Below, piece by piece: positions 36,250 to 45,675 of a stretch of 64,000 nt of DNA (the stretch's first letter is position 1; every line of letters begins with the position of its first letter). Below the pieces are notes generated by a model. That model ran no database searches, was not told where the DNA came from, and was given only the letters and a program-made list of their open reading frames with translations. Where the stretch lies: assembly GCF_000429665.1 (NCBI RefSeq), contig NZ_AUCH01000006.1, forward strand, positions 62,001 to 126,000, given 5' to 3'. This DNA comes from Azovibrio restrictus DSM 23866 (GTDB lineage: Bacteria > Pseudomonadota > Gammaproteobacteria > Burkholderiales > Rhodocyclaceae). A program made the translations under genes and the position numbers.

Positions 36250-38703
36250 ATGTCCACATCTTCTTTTCCCCCCGCCCTGGCTCCCGAGCAATTGCGCCGT
36301 TGCTGCGATCCTGCCCGCCTGGGTTTTGCCAGTACCGCCGAACTGGAGCCGCTGCCCGAAGGCCTGGGCCAGGAGCGGGCCGAGGAGGCCCTGCATTTCG
36401 GCCTGGGCATGGCCCATCCCGGCTATCACGTGTTTGTCCTGGGGGAGCCGGGCACCAGCCGCCACACCACCGTATTCCGGCTGCTCCAGGACATGGCGGC
36501 CCGGGGGCGGACGCCGCCGGACCTCTGCTATCTGCACAATTTCGAAGATCCCCGCACGCCGCGCCTGCTGCGTCTGCCGGCGGGCCGGGGCGCCCGGCTG
36601 CGGGCCGACCTGCAGCAGCTGGTGCGGGAACTGACCCCGGCCATCGACGCGGCCCTGGATGCGGACAGCCACGTGGACCGGGTGGAGGCCCTGCAGGACA
36701 ACCACAAGAAGCGGGAAGAGGAGGCCATCGCCGCCTTGGGCAAGGCGGCCGAGGCTGAAGGCCTGGGGCTCTTGAACACGGCGGAAGGTTTCGTGTTCGC
36801 CCCAATGCGCGAGGGGCAGCCCATGAGCCCCGAAGATTTCGAGGCCCTCTCGGAAGCGGAGCACCAGGCCGTGGAGGCCAGTGTCGAGACCTGGACCCTG
36901 AAGCTCGCCGACCTGCTGGCGGATTTTCCCGGCTGGCGCCAGGAGCTGCAGGAAGCCATCGCCCGGGCCGAGCGCCAGGCCCTGCGCCCGGTGCTGGCCC
37001 ACCTGACCCGGGGTCTGCGCCGCCATTACGCCGATCTGGCCGAGGTGCTGGCCTTCATCGACGCCATCCGCGACGACGTGATCGACTGCGTCGCCCAGGG
37101 CAAGCTGGGGGAGGAGGAGGGGGCCGAGGAAGCGGAGCCGGAAGGGCCCAAGGTGGGGTTCCAGCGCTACCAGGTCAATCTGCTGGTGGATCACAGCGAG
37201 ACCCGGGGTGCCCCCGTGGTCTGCGAGGACAATCCCGGCTTCGGCAACCTGATCGGCAGCATCGAGCATCTGCCCCTGCCGGGCGGGCAATCCACCCATT
37301 TCAGCATGATCCGTCCCGGGGCCTTGCACCGGGCCAGCGGCGGTTACCTGGTCCTGGATGCGGGCCGCCTGCTCACCCAGCCCTTCGCCTGGGACGGCCT
37401 GAAGCGGGCCCTGCGCAGCGGCCGCATCGCCATCGAGCCGCCCGCCGAGGCCCAGGGCTGGAGCAGCCAGGCCACCCTGCGCCCGGAACCCGCGCCCTGT
37501 CAGGTGAAAGTGGTGCTGGTGGGGGAACGGGAGCTGTACTACCTGCTCATGGAAAACGATCCGGATTTCTCCGAGCTGTTCAAGGTGGCCGCCGATTTCG
37601 AGGACGAACTGCTGCGCACCCCGGAAAACGAGGCCAGTTTTGCCCGCCTGCTGGCCAGCCTGGTGCGGGGCGCCGGCCTGCTGCCCTTCGACGGGGCGGC
37701 CACGGCCCTGCTGATCGAGGAGGCGGCCCGGCATGCGGAACACGCGGAACGCCTGTCCCTGCACACCCGCTATCTGGGGGACTTGATGCGCGAGGCCGAA
37801 TACCAGGCCCGCCGCGCCGATCCCGATGTGAGCCAGGTGGGCAGTGCCGCCATCCGCGCAGCCCTGGCAGCCCGGGCCCGGCGGGCCGACCGTTATCCGC
37901 GCCACGTGCTGGAATCCACCCTGGAAGGCAGCACCCTGATCTCCACGGACGGGGAACGGGCCGGCCAGGCCAATGCCCTGGTGGTGGTGGAGCTGGCCGG
38001 GGAGCGCTACGGCCATCCGGTGCGGGTCACCGCCACGGCCCGGGTGGGGGACGGGGACGTGGTGGATATCGAGCGGGAGACGGAGCTGGGGGGCGCCATC
38101 CACTCCAAGGGGGTGCTGATCATCACCGCCTTCCTGGCGGCCCGCTACGCCCGGCACCAGCCCCTATCCCTGGCCGCCAGCCTGGTGTTCGAGCAGTCCT
38201 ATGGTCAGGTGGAGGGGGATTCCGCCTCCCTGGCCGAACTCTGCGCCCTGCTCTCGGCTCTGGCCCAGGCGCCGATTCGCCAGAGCCTGGCCCTCACCGG
38301 CTCGGTGAACCAGTTCGGCGAGGTGCAGGTGATCGGCGGCGTCAACGAGAAGATCGAAGGCTTTTACGACCTGTGCAAGGCCCGGGGCCTGACGGGTGAC
38401 CAGGGGGTGCTGATCCCCGCCGCCAGCGTGCCCCACCTGATGCTGCGCCCCGACGTGGTGGAAGCCGCCGCAGCCGGGCGTTTCCACGTCTGGCCCGTGG
38501 CCACGGTGGACGAGGCCATGGAGCTTCTCACCGGCCTGCCTGCCGGCGAGCCCGACGCCCGGGGCCACCTGCCCCGGGGCAGCCTCAATGAACGGGTGGC
38601 CCAGGCCCTGGCGGAAATGACGGCGGCCCTGCATCCGCTCCATCCGGAGGAGCGCCCCGCCTGGCGCAAGTCGGTACGCCACAACCGCTTCAGCGGCAGC
38701 TGA
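36250..38703 (+). CDS. Lon-like ATP-dependent protease (LonB/YcbZ type)
   Basis: 817 residues. The N-terminal ATPase-like region has GYHVFVLGEPGTSRHT, where the P-loop Lys is replaced (R-H-T), as seen in the YcbZ-like branch. A long coiled-coil insertion (about 130-290) follows. The C-terminal S16 protease domain has the Ser of VEGDSAS and the Lys of GVNEKIEGF, the Ser-Lys catalytic dyad. Probably a cytosolic quality-control protease with little or no ATPase activity of its own. It stands alone after rng. Confidence 0.88.
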   Translation: MSTSSFPPALAPEQLRRCCDPARLGFASTAELEPLPEGLGQERAEEALHFGLGMAHPGYHVFVLGEPGTSRHTTVFRLLQDMAARGRTPPDLCYLHNFEDPRTPRLLRLPAGRGARLRADLQQLVRELTPAIDAALDADSHVDRVEALQDNHKKREEEAIAALGKAAEAEGLGLLNTAEGFVFAPMREGQPMSPEDFEALSEAEHQAVEASVETWTLKLADLLADFPGWRQELQEAIARAERQALRPVLAHLTRGLRRHYADLAEVLAFIDAIRDDVIDCVAQGKLGEEEGAEEAEPEGPKVGFQRYQVNLLVDHSETRGAPVVCEDNPGFGNLIGSIEHLPLPGGQSTHFSMIRPGALHRASGGYLVLDAGRLLTQPFAWDGLKRALRSGRIAIEPPAEAQGWSSQATLRPEPAPCQVKVVLVGERELYYLLMENDPDFSELFKVAADFEDELLRTPENEASFARLLASLVRGAGLLPFDGAATALLIEEAARHAEHAERLSLHTRYLGDLMREAEYQARRADPDVSQVGSAAIRAALAARARRADRYPRHVLESTLEGSTLISTDGERAGQANALVVVELAGERYGHPVRVTATARVGDGDVVDIERETELGGAIHSKGVLIITAFLAARYARHQPLSLAASLVFEQSYGQVEGDSASLAELCALLSALAQAPIRQSLALTGSVNQFGEVQVIGGVNEKIEGFYDLCKARGLTGDQGVLIPAASVPHLMLRPDVVEAAAAGRFHVWPVATVDEAMELLTGLPAGEPDARGHLPRGSLNERVAQALAEMTAALHPLHPEERPAWRKSVRHNRFSGS

Positions 38704-38766
38704 AGCATCGGCAGGGGGCGCCCCTTGGGGCTATCATCGGTTTTTCCCGCCCAGCAGGAGACAAGC

Positions 38767-39654
38767 ATGCGCGACGAATTCGACAGCCTGGTTCCCGGCC
38801 GCCCCCTGGAGCGTCCCTTCAGCCGCCGGGATTTCATTGCCACCAGCGCCGGGGCGGGCTTCGCCCTGGCCACCCAGCCCATCATGGCCCAGACCGCCAT
38901 TCATACCGAGGCGGCCGGTCTGCAGGCCGGGCGGCTGCGGCTGCCCTCGGCCCTGGGCGAGGTGGAGGCCTACCAGGCCCGGCCGGAAGGCGCTGCGGCC
39001 GCCCTGCCTGTGGTGCTGGTGGTGTCGGAAATCTTCGGGGTACATGAGTACATCGCCGACATCTGCCGCCGCCTGGCCCGGCAGGGGTACCTGGCCATTG
39101 CCCCGGAGCTCTTTGCCCGTCTGGGCGACCCGCGCCAGCTCGACAGCGTGCCCGAGATCCTCGAGCGGATCACCGCCCGGACCCCCGACGCCCAGGTGCT
39201 GTCGGACCTGGATGCCTGCCTGGACTGGGCCGTGCAGCACGGCGGCGACCCGGGCCGGCTGGGCATCACCGGCTTCTGCTACGGCGGCCGCATCACCTGG
39301 CTGTATGCGGCCCACCGGGGCGGCCTGAAGGCCGCCGTGGCCTGGTATGGCCGCCTGGAAGGGGCTGTCACGGCGAATACGCCCCGCCATCCCCTCGATG
39401 TGGTGGAGGCGCTGCAGGCGCCGGTCCTGGGCCTGTACGGCGGGGTGGATACGGGCATCCCGGTGGAATCGGTGGACAGGATGGAAGCCGCCCTGGGGGC
39501 CGCCCAGGCTCTGGCGGCCCGGACTTCCAGGATCGTGCTGTACGATCAGGCGCCCCACGCCTTCCACGCGGACTACCGGCCCAGCTACCGCAAGGAAGAG
39601 GCGGAAGACGGCTGGCAGCGCATGCTGGAGTGGTTCCGCCAGCACGGTCTGTAG
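38767..39654 (+). CDS. Dienelactone hydrolase-family protein with Tat signal
   Basis: 295 residues. A twin-arginine signal is visible (SRRDFIATSAG, about 20-40), so it is likely exported folded. The alpha/beta-hydrolase part has the nucleophile Cys in GFCYGG, an Asp in YGGVDTGIP and His in APHAFH, the dienelactone hydrolase triad. AGGAG precedes the ATG at 38767. Substrate unknown; many such proteins are carboxymethylenebutenolidase-like. Confidence 0.88.
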   Translation: MRDEFDSLVPGRPLERPFSRRDFIATSAGAGFALATQPIMAQTAIHTEAAGLQAGRLRLPSALGEVEAYQARPEGAAAALPVVLVVSEIFGVHEYIADICRRLARQGYLAIAPELFARLGDPRQLDSVPEILERITARTPDAQVLSDLDACLDWAVQHGGDPGRLGITGFCYGGRITWLYAAHRGGLKAAVAWYGRLEGAVTANTPRHPLDVVEALQAPVLGLYGGVDTGIPVESVDRMEAALGAAQALAARTSRIVLYDQAPHAFHADYRPSYRKEEAEDGWQRMLEWFRQHGL

Positions 39655-39701
39655 GACGCATCCGGCTCCCTGGTTGCCGGGGACCGGGGCTTTTGCATAT
39701 A

Positions 39702-39717
39702 CTGTATGCGCGTACAG
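39702..39717. promoter_or_regulatory. LexA (SOS) box of recA
   Basis: CTGTATGCGCGTACAG matches CTGT-N8-ACAG exactly and is palindromic at its ends. It lies 78 bases before the recA ATG, so recA should be SOS-induced. A TTGCAT at 39693-39698 is a possible -35 element, but no good -10 was found at the right distance. Confidence 0.85.
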
Positions 39718-39719
39718 TG

Positions 39720-39736
39720 TTTTGCTATCAGCAAAA
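39720..39736. repeat. Perfect 7-bp inverted repeat in the recA leader
   Basis: TTTTGCT-ATC-AGCAAAA, three bases after the LexA box. It could be a second protein site or a weak hairpin in the recA 5' region. Function unknown. Confidence 0.6.
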
Positions 39737-39794
39737 TTTATTCCATCCCTGGGGCTTGTGCCATAATCCCCGCTAAACATTCAAGGTAATTCCC

Positions 39795-40820
39795 ATGGAC
39801 GACAACAAAGCCAAAGCTCTGGCCGCTGCCCTGGCCCAGATCGAGAAACAGTTCGGCAAGGGCTCCATCATGAAGATGGGCGAGGCCGAGATCGACGAGG
39901 CCATCCAGGTGGTGTCCACCGGCTCCCTGGGGCTGGATCTGGCCCTGGGCGTCGGCGGTCTGCCCCGGGGCCGGGTGGTGGAAATCTACGGTCCCGAATC
40001 CTCGGGCAAGACCACCCTCTGCCTGCAGGTGGTGGCCGAGATGCAGAAGCTGGGCGGTACCGCCGCCTTCATCGACGCGGAACACGCCCTCGATCCCCAA
40101 TATGCCCAGAAGCTGGGCGTCAATGTGGGTGAGCTGCTGATCTCCCAGCCCGACACCGGCGAACAGGCCCTGGAAATCGCCGACATGCTGGTGCGCTCCG
40201 GTTCCGTGGATGTGATCGTCATCGACTCCGTCGCCGCCCTGACCCCCAAGGCGGAAATCGAAGGCGAGATGGGCGATTCCATGATGGGCCTGCATGCCCG
40301 CCTGATGAGCCAGGCCCTGCGCAAACTCACCGCCAACATCAAGAAGACCAACACCCTGGTGATCTTCATCAACCAGATCCGCATGAAGATCGGGGTGATG
40401 TTCGGCAATCCGGAAACCACCACCGGCGGCAACGCCCTCAAGTTCTACGCCTCCGTGCGCCTGGACATCCGCCGCATCGGCGCCATCAAGAAGGGCGACG
40501 AGGTGATCGGTAACGAAACCAAGGTGAAGGTGGTGAAGAACAAGGTTTCCCCCCCGTTCCGGGAAACCATCTTCGACATCCTCTATGGGGAAGGCATTTC
40601 CCGGGAGGGCGAGATCATCGAAATGGGCGTGAACCACAAGATCATCGACAAGTCCGGTGCCTGGTACGCCTACAAGGGCGACAAGATCGGTCAGGGCAAG
40701 GACAACGTGCGGGAATTCCTCAAGGCCCATCCGGACCTGGCCCAGGAAATCGAGACCCGCATCCGTGAACAGGTGAATCCGGGCAAGGCTGCCGCCGCGC
40801 CAGCCGCCGCCGATGCCTGA
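39795..40820 (+). CDS. recA: RecA recombinase
   Basis: 341 residues. ATP-dependent strand exchange and co-protease for LexA. Motifs: Walker [10 protein letters not shown] (about 66-74), the L1/L2 regions, and [26 protein letters not shown] precedes the ATG, and an SOS box is upstream. It overlaps recX by eight bases. Confidence 0.98.
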   Translation: MDDNKAKALAAALAQIEKQFGKGSIMKMGEAEIDEAIQVVSTGSLGLDLALGVGGLPRGRVVEIYGPESSGKTTLCLQVVAEMQKLGGTAAFIDAEHALDPQYAQKLGVNVGELLISQPDTGEQALEIADMLVRSGSVDVIVIDSVAALTPKAEIEGEMGDSMMGLHARLMSQALRKLTANIKKTNTLVIFINQIRMKIGVMFGNPETTTGGNALKFYASVRLDIRRIGAIKKGDEVIGNETKVKVVKNKVSPPFRETIFDILYGEGISREGEIIEMGVNHKIIDKSGAWYAYKGDKIGQGKDNVREFLKAHPDLAQEIETRIREQVNPGKAAAAPAAADA

Positions 40821-41259
40821 GAGCCTGCGGGCCAGGGCCCTGGGGCTGCTGGCCCGACGGGAATACAGTCGGCTCGAATTGCAGCGCAAGCTGGCGCCCC
40901 TGGCCGAATCAGCCGAGGAATTGCAGGCCCTGCTCGATGAACTGGTGGGCCGGCGGCAACTTTCAGATGTGCGCTACGCTGAAAATCGGGTTAGCATCCG
41001 CGGCCGCCGTTACGGTAACGGCCGCCTGGCCCAGGAATTGCGGCAGGCGGGTGTCCAGGACGAGGCCATTGCCGCCGCCCTGGCGGGCAGCGAGAATGAA
41101 ACCAGCCGCTGCCAGGCCGTCTGGCAAAAGAAATTCGGCGCCTTGCCCCAGTCTGCTGAAGACCGGGCCAGGCAACAACGTTTCCTGCAATACCGGGGTT
41201 TTTCCGGGGACGCCATCCGGCGGGTCTTGCAGGGCTTGGATGAAGATGGCTATGAGTGA
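40813..41259 (+). CDS. recX: RecX, regulator of RecA
   Basis: 148 residues, small and helical. It inhibits RecA filament growth. It contains the family pattern [26 protein letters not shown] and the C-terminal [17 protein letters not shown]. It overlaps recA by eight bases and lptB by 14 bases. Confidence 0.95.
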   Translation: MPESLRARALGLLARREYSRLELQRKLAPLAESAEELQALLDELVGRRQLSDVRYAENRVSIRGRRYGNGRLAQELRQAGVQDEAIAAALAGSENETSRCQAVWQKKFGALPQSAEDRARQQRFLQYRGFSGDAIRRVLQGLDEDGYE

Positions 41260-41986
41260 ACCACGCGCCCGGTTGAGCGCCCACAATCTCAAGAAACGTT
41301 ACAAGGCCAGGACCGTGGTGGCCGACGTGTCGTTCCAGGTCGAAAGCGGCGAGGTCGTGGGCCTGCTGGGCCCCAACGGCGCCGGCAAGACCACCTGTTT
41401 CTACATGATCGTGGGGCTGGTGGCTTCCGATGGAGGCGATATCTTCATCGACGACACCAAGCTCACCCACCTGCCCATCCACCAGCGGGCCCGGCTGGGA
41501 CTCTCCTATCTGCCCCAGGAAGCCTCGGTGTTCCGCAAGCTCAACGTGGCCGAGAACATCCAGGCGGTGCTGGAGCTGCAGAACCTGTCGGCCGCCGAAA
41601 TCGACGCCCGCCTGGAAAACCTGCTCGAGGAACTGCACATCACCCACATCCGCCACACCCGGGCGGCAGCCCTGTCCGGCGGTGAGCGGCGGCGGGTGGA
41701 GATTGCCCGGGCCCTGGCCACCAACCCCCGCTTCATCCTGCTCGACGAGCCCTTCGCCGGGGTGGACCCCATTGCCGTGCTGGACATCCAGAAGATCATC
41801 CGCTTCCTCAAGGAGCGGGGCATAGGGGTGCTGATCACCGATCACAATGTGCGGGAAACCCTGGGGATCTGCGATCATGCCTGGATCATCAACGAGGGGC
41901 AGGTGCTGGCCTCTGGCCCCCCGAGCGAGATCGTCTATAATGAAGACGTAAGAAAAGTTTATCTGGGCGAGCATTTCCGCCTTTGA
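41246..41986 (+). CDS. lptB: LptB, lipopolysaccharide export ABC ATPase
   Basis: About 246 residues. Walker [10 protein letters not shown], signature [10 protein letters not shown], Walker [13 protein letters not shown] and the switch His of ITDHNVRE. It powers LPS extraction from the inner membrane with LptFG and LptC. Three ATGs (41240, 41246, 41252) lie inside the end of recX; the exact start is open. lptC and lptA, which normally precede it, are not in this window. It is followed 35 bases later by rpoN, the usual downstream partner. Confidence 0.95.
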   Translation: MAMSEPRARLSAHNLKKRYKARTVVADVSFQVESGEVVGLLGPNGAGKTTCFYMIVGLVASDGGDIFIDDTKLTHLPIHQRARLGLSYLPQEASVFRKLNVAENIQAVLELQNLSAAEIDARLENLLEELHITHIRHTRAAALSGGERRRVEIARALATNPRFILLDEPFAGVDPIAVLDIQKIIRFLKERGIGVLITDHNVRETLGICDHAWIINEGQVLASGPPSEIVYNEDVRKVYLGEHFRL

Positions 41987-42021
41987 CTGCGGTTTTGTAA
42001 AGCCAGAATCCCTCATCCCCC

Positions 42022-43467
42022 ATGAAGCCATCCCTCCAGCTCAAGCTTTCCCAGCAACTGGCGCTCACGCCCCAGTTGCAGCAGGCCATAAAGCTTTTGC
42101 AACTTTCGACCCTGGAAATGAACCAGGAGATCGAACGTTATTTGCTGGAAAATCCCCTTTTGGAGCGGGAAGACGAGCCGGAGCGGGAAACTTCATACAG
42201 TTCCGGCTCCGGCAGCGAGCCGGGGCGGGAACAGGCTGATGCGCCCCGGGAGGAAGCTCCGGAAGAGCGCACCGAGCTCAGCAATGCCGAGGTGGAAGAG
42301 GACCGCTGGGCCCAGGATAGCGGCAGTTACGGCAATCCTGGCCGGGAGCGGGACGATGACGAGTCCGATGCCCAGGATCTCCAGGCCGCCACCACTTCCC
42401 TGCGCGACCATCTGGGCTGGCAACTGGGCCTGAGTCAGTTTTCCGACCGGGATCGGGCCCTGATCCGTTTCCTGATCGAGGGGCTGGACGATGACGGCTA
42501 CCTGTCCGCCAGCCTGGAAGAACTGCTGGAGACCATTCCTCCCGAATACGAGGTGGAGCTGGATGATCTGGAAGTGGCCCTGCGCCAGCTCCAGAGTCTG
42601 GACCCCACCGGGGTGGGGGGGCGTTCTCCCCAGGAATGCCTGGCCCTGCAGCTCAAGGCCATGGATCGGGATGCCACCCGGGACCTGGCGCTGGTGGTGG
42701 TGGAGCAGCATCTGGACCTGCTGGCTGCCCGGGACTTCAACCGGATCAAGAAGAGCACCGGCTGCAGTGACGAGGAGCTGAAGGCGGCCCATGCCCTGAT
42801 CGTCAGTCTCGATCCTCGTCCCGGTTCCCGCTTTGCCGCCCTGGACACCCGTTACATCGTGCCGGACGTGATCGTGAAGAAGGTGCGCGGCCGCTGGACC
42901 GCCCACATCAATCCGGACGCCTATCCCAAGCTGCGCATCAACCGCCTGTACGCGGAAATCCTGTCCAAGCAGCGCCGGGGCGAGGGGGGCATGTCTTCCC
43001 AGCTGCAGGAGGCCCGCTGGCTGATCAAGAACGTGCAGCAGCGTTTCGACACCATCGCCCGGGTGTCCCAGGCCATCGTCGAACGGCAGCGCCAGTTCTT
43101 CGAGCATGGTGAAGTGGCCATGCGTCCCCTGGTGCTGCGCGAGATTGCCGACATCATCGGCCTGCATGAATCCACGGTTTCCCGGGTGACCAGCCAGAAA
43201 TTCATGGCCACCCCCCGGGGCATTTTCGAACTGAAGTACTTCTTCGGCAGCCATGTTTCCACCGATACCGGTGGGGCCTGTTCTGCCACGGCTATCCGGG
43301 CCCTGATCAAGCAGTTGATCAGCGCTGAAGATGGCAAGAAGCCCTTGTCGGATAGTCAAATATCCGAAATACTAGGCCAGCAGGGAATCGTTGTGGCCCG
43401 GCGCACCGTGGCGAAATACCGCGAAGCGCTCAACATCCCGCCGGTCAATTTACGCAAGACCCTGTAA
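42022..43467 (+). CDS. rpoN: RNA polymerase sigma-54 factor
   Basis: 481 residues. The N-terminal Gln-rich activator-interaction region begins [20 protein letters not shown]. An acidic linker (about 50-115), the core-binding domain, the helix-turn-helix and the C-terminal RpoN box [10 protein letters not shown] are all present. It serves activators such as the DctD-like regulator at 21-22 kb. It lies in the usual lptB-rpoN-hpf-ptsN order. Confidence 0.97.
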   Translation: MKPSLQLKLSQQLALTPQLQQAIKLLQLSTLEMNQEIERYLLENPLLEREDEPERETSYSSGSGSEPGREQADAPREEAPEERTELSNAEVEEDRWAQDSGSYGNPGRERDDDESDAQDLQAATTSLRDHLGWQLGLSQFSDRDRALIRFLIEGLDDDGYLSASLEELLETIPPEYEVELDDLEVALRQLQSLDPTGVGGRSPQECLALQLKAMDRDATRDLALVVVEQHLDLLAARDFNRIKKSTGCSDEELKAAHALIVSLDPRPGSRFAALDTRYIVPDVIVKKVRGRWTAHINPDAYPKLRINRLYAEILSKQRRGEGGMSSQLQEARWLIKNVQQRFDTIARVSQAIVERQRQFFEHGEVAMRPLVLREIADIIGLHESTVSRVTSQKFMATPRGIFELKYFFGSHVSTDTGGACSATAIRALIKQLISAEDGKKPLSDSQISEILGQQGIVVARRTVAKYREALNIPPVNLRKTL

Positions 43468-43481
43468 GAGAGGAGAAAAAA

Positions 43482-43805
43482 ATGAATCTGCAGATCAGCG
43501 GTCATCATATCGAAGTCACCCCGGCCCTCCGCGAATACGTGGAAAGCAAGCTGGAACCCGTCATCAGCCACTTTGACCGCGTCACGGGCGTCAATGTCAT
43601 CCTGTCCGTGGAAAAGCTGAAGCAGAAGGCCGAAGTCACCGTGCACGTCCCCGGCAAGGACATCTTCGTTGAAAGTGCCGAAGACGACCTCTACGCTGCC
43701 ATCGACGTCCTGTTCGACAAGCTGGACCGTCAGGTTCAGAAGTTCAAGCAGAAGGTCCAGGATCATCACCGCGGCGACAAGGTCGCCAACCATCTCGCGG
43801 ACTGA
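43482..43805 (+). CDS. hpf: Ribosome hibernation-promoting factor (short HPF)
   Basis: 107 residues, short type. It binds the 30S decoding centre and promotes 100S dimers in stationary phase. It starts [20 protein letters not shown] and ends in a basic, His-containing tail. GAGGAG precedes the ATG, 14 bases after rpoN. An 11-bp hairpin follows its stop. Confidence 0.95.
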   Translation: MNLQISGHHIEVTPALREYVESKLEPVISHFDRVTGVNVILSVEKLKQKAEVTVHVPGKDIFVESAEDDLYAAIDVLFDKLDRQVQKFKQKVQDHHRGDKVANHLAD

Positions 43806-43810
43806 TGCCA

Positions 43811-43836
43811 GGGCCGCAGCCTCCGGGCTGCGGCCC
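43811..43836 (+). other. Intercistronic hairpin between hpf and ptsN
   Basis: A perfect 11-bp GC-rich stem (43811-43821 with 43826-43836) and a TCCG loop, without a T tract. A stem with a tetraloop and no T run may stop 3' exonucleases or partly attenuate transcription, giving more hpf than ptsN mRNA. It is not a standard intrinsic terminator. Confidence 0.6.
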
Positions 43837-43856
43837 CGTCACATCCCGACACCATC

Positions 43857-44303
43857 ATGAATCTGATCGCCCAACTCCTGCCGGAGTCCCACGTCCTTCT
43901 GGGGCTTGAGGCCGGCAGCAAAAAGCGGGTTTTCGAACAGGCCGGACAGCTCTTCGAAACCTCCTGCGGCATCTCCCAGACCCTGGTCTTCGATAGCCTG
44001 TTTGCCCGGGAAAAGCTGGGCTCCACCGGCCTGGGGCAGGGGATTGCCATTCCCCATGGCCGCATCAAGGGACTGAAGCAGGCCACGGGTGCCTTCATCC
44101 GCCTGGCTGAAGCCATTGCCTTCGATGCCCCGGACGGCCGTCCCGTGGCCCAGCTGTTCGTGTTGCTGGTGCCGGAACAGGCCACCGAAGAACACCTGCA
44201 GATCCTTTCCGAACTGGCGACCCGGTTTGCCGACCGGCAGTTCCGGGAAAAACTCGCCACCGCGCCGGACGCTGCCACCGTGCGCCAGCTGTTCTCCGCC
44301 TGA
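43857..44303 (+). CDS. ptsN: PTS IIA-like nitrogen regulatory protein PtsN
   Basis: 148 residues. EIIA-Ntr of the regulatory phosphotransferase chain. The phosphorylated His67 is in IAIPHGRI. It is involved in potassium and nitrogen control; in E. coli PtsN binds KdpD, so a link to the kdp operon of this window is possible. It is followed 12 bases later by hprK. Confidence 0.95.
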   Translation: MNLIAQLLPESHVLLGLEAGSKKRVFEQAGQLFETSCGISQTLVFDSLFAREKLGSTGLGQGIAIPHGRIKGLKQATGAFIRLAEAIAFDAPDGRPVAQLFVLLVPEQATEEHLQILSELATRFADRQFREKLATAPDAATVRQLFSA

Positions 44304-44315
44304 CCCCCCCTTTCC

Positions 44316-45254
44316 ATGCAGGAAATCAGCCTCGTCCAGCTGTTCGAGGATCACCGGGACAAACTGGAGTTGTCCTGGGAGTTGGCCGTGGGGGCCAATC
44401 GCCGCATCGGCCTGAAGGAGTCGGGCAACTACGGTGCCGACGTGGTCGGGCACATGAACCTGATCCACCCGGAGCGCCTGCAGGTCATCGGCCCGGCCGA
44501 GATTGCCTGGCTCAACCGGGTTTCCCCCACCCAGTTCGCCAACCAGGTGGGCGCCCTGATTGCCGCCCAGCCCCCGGCCCTGATCGTGGCCGACGGACTG
44601 CCCGTTCCGGAACCCCTGCGGGATATCTGCCATACCACCCAGACCCCCCTGCTGACCTCGGTGAAACCCTGCGCCGCAGTGATCGACCTGCTGCGCATCT
44701 ATCTCTCCCGGCGTCTGGCGGATACCACCTCGGTGCACGGGGTGTTCATGGATGTGCTGGGCATGGGGGTCCTGATCACCGGTGATTCCGGGGTGGGCAA
44801 ATCCGAACTGGCCCTGGAGCTGATCTCCCGGGGTCATGGCCTGGTGGCCGACGATGTGGTGGAGCTGGCCCGGATTGCGCCCACCACCCTGGAAGGCCGC
44901 TGCCCCGGCATGCTTCAGGACTATCTGGAAGTGCGCGGCCTGGGGCTCCTCAACATCCGCACCATCTTTGGCGAGACGGCCTCCCGGCGCAAGATGAAGC
45001 TGAAGCTCATCGTGTACCTGCAAAAGCCCGTCACCGGTGTGGACGCCCCGCGTCTGCCCCTGGATGCCCAGACCCAGGACATTCTGGGGGTGCCCATCCG
45101 CAAGGTGGTCATTCCCGTGGCGGCGGGCCGCAACTTGGCGGTGCTGCTGGAGGCTGCCGTGCGCAACACCATCCTGCAATTGCGCGGTATCGACAGCATG
45201 CAGGAGTTCATTTCCCGACAGCAGAAAGCACTGGTGCTGGACGAGGATCTTTAG
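44316..45254 (+). CDS. hprK: HPr kinase/phosphorylase
   Basis: 312 residues. Walker A GDSGVGKS (156-163) and the HprK signature EVRGLGLLNIRTIFG are present. In proteobacteria it phosphorylates Ser46 of the PTS protein NPr/HPr and tunes the ptsN branch. It is the last gene of the rpoN-hpf-ptsN-hprK string, followed by a weak terminator. Confidence 0.95.
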   Translation: MQEISLVQLFEDHRDKLELSWELAVGANRRIGLKESGNYGADVVGHMNLIHPERLQVIGPAEIAWLNRVSPTQFANQVGALIAAQPPALIVADGLPVPEPLRDICHTTQTPLLTSVKPCAAVIDLLRIYLSRRLADTTSVHGVFMDVLGMGVLITGDSGVGKSELALELISRGHGLVADDVVELARIAPTTLEGRCPGMLQDYLEVRGLGLLNIRTIFGETASRRKMKLKLIVYLQKPVTGVDAPRLPLDAQTQDILGVPIRKVVIPVAAGRNLAVLLEAAVRNTILQLRGIDSMQEFISRQQKALVLDEDL

Positions 45255-45286
45255 GACAATGGCAACCCCGTTGTCTTTTTCTTTTT
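45255..45286 (+). terminator. Weak terminator after hprK
   Basis: A short stem GACAA/TTGTC (45255-45259 and 45271-45275) is followed by TTTTTCTTTTT. The stem is weak, so termination may be partial. Confidence 0.4.
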
Positions 45287-45300
45287 GGAAGGAGATGTCC

Positions 45301-45627
45301 ATGAACCACCTGATCTGTGCCCTGATCCTCACCCTTTCCCTGGGCTGCGGCGCCGCCCTGGCCGCCGACGAGGCGCCCAAGAAGGAGTCCAGCCCGGCCC
45401 AGAAGGCCCAGCAGGAAAAAATGAAGAACTGCAACAAGGAAGCCGGCGAGAAAGACCTCAAGGGCGACGAGCGCAAGGCCTTCATGAAGGAGTGTCTGTC
45501 TGCCAAGGCAGCGGCACCCCAGGCCAACCAGCGGGACAAGATGAAGACCTGCAACAAGGAGGCCGGCGACAAGGGGCTCAAGGGCGACGAGCGCAAGGCG
45601 TTCATGAGCGACTGCCTGAAGAACTGA
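45301..45627 (+). CDS. Secreted protein with two PsiF repeats
   Basis: 108 residues. A signal peptide (about 1-21, cleavage after ALA) leads to two near-identical PsiF repeats (about 35-66 and 75-106), each with two cysteines (44/65 and 84/105) and the word LKGDERKAFM. AAGGAG lies six bases before the ATG at 45301. It is probably periplasmic. E. coli PsiF is phosphate-starvation induced but its function is unknown. It has its own intrinsic terminator. Confidence 0.88.
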   Translation: MNHLICALILTLSLGCGAALAADEAPKKESSPAQKAQQEKMKNCNKEAGEKDLKGDERKAFMKECLSAKAAAPQANQRDKMKTCNKEAGDKGLKGDERKAFMSDCLKN

Positions 45628-45648
45628 GCGGCTTTTGCGGTTCCACCC

Positions 45649-45675
45649 ATCCCGGCTCAGGCCGGGATTTTTTTT
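45649..45675 (+). terminator. Rho-independent terminator after the PsiF-repeat gene
   Basis: An 8-bp stem ATCCCGGC/GCCGGGAT (45649-45656 and 45661-45668), a 4-base loop and seven T. It overlaps the end of the convergent LysR gene, so in reverse it may stop little. Confidence 0.9.
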
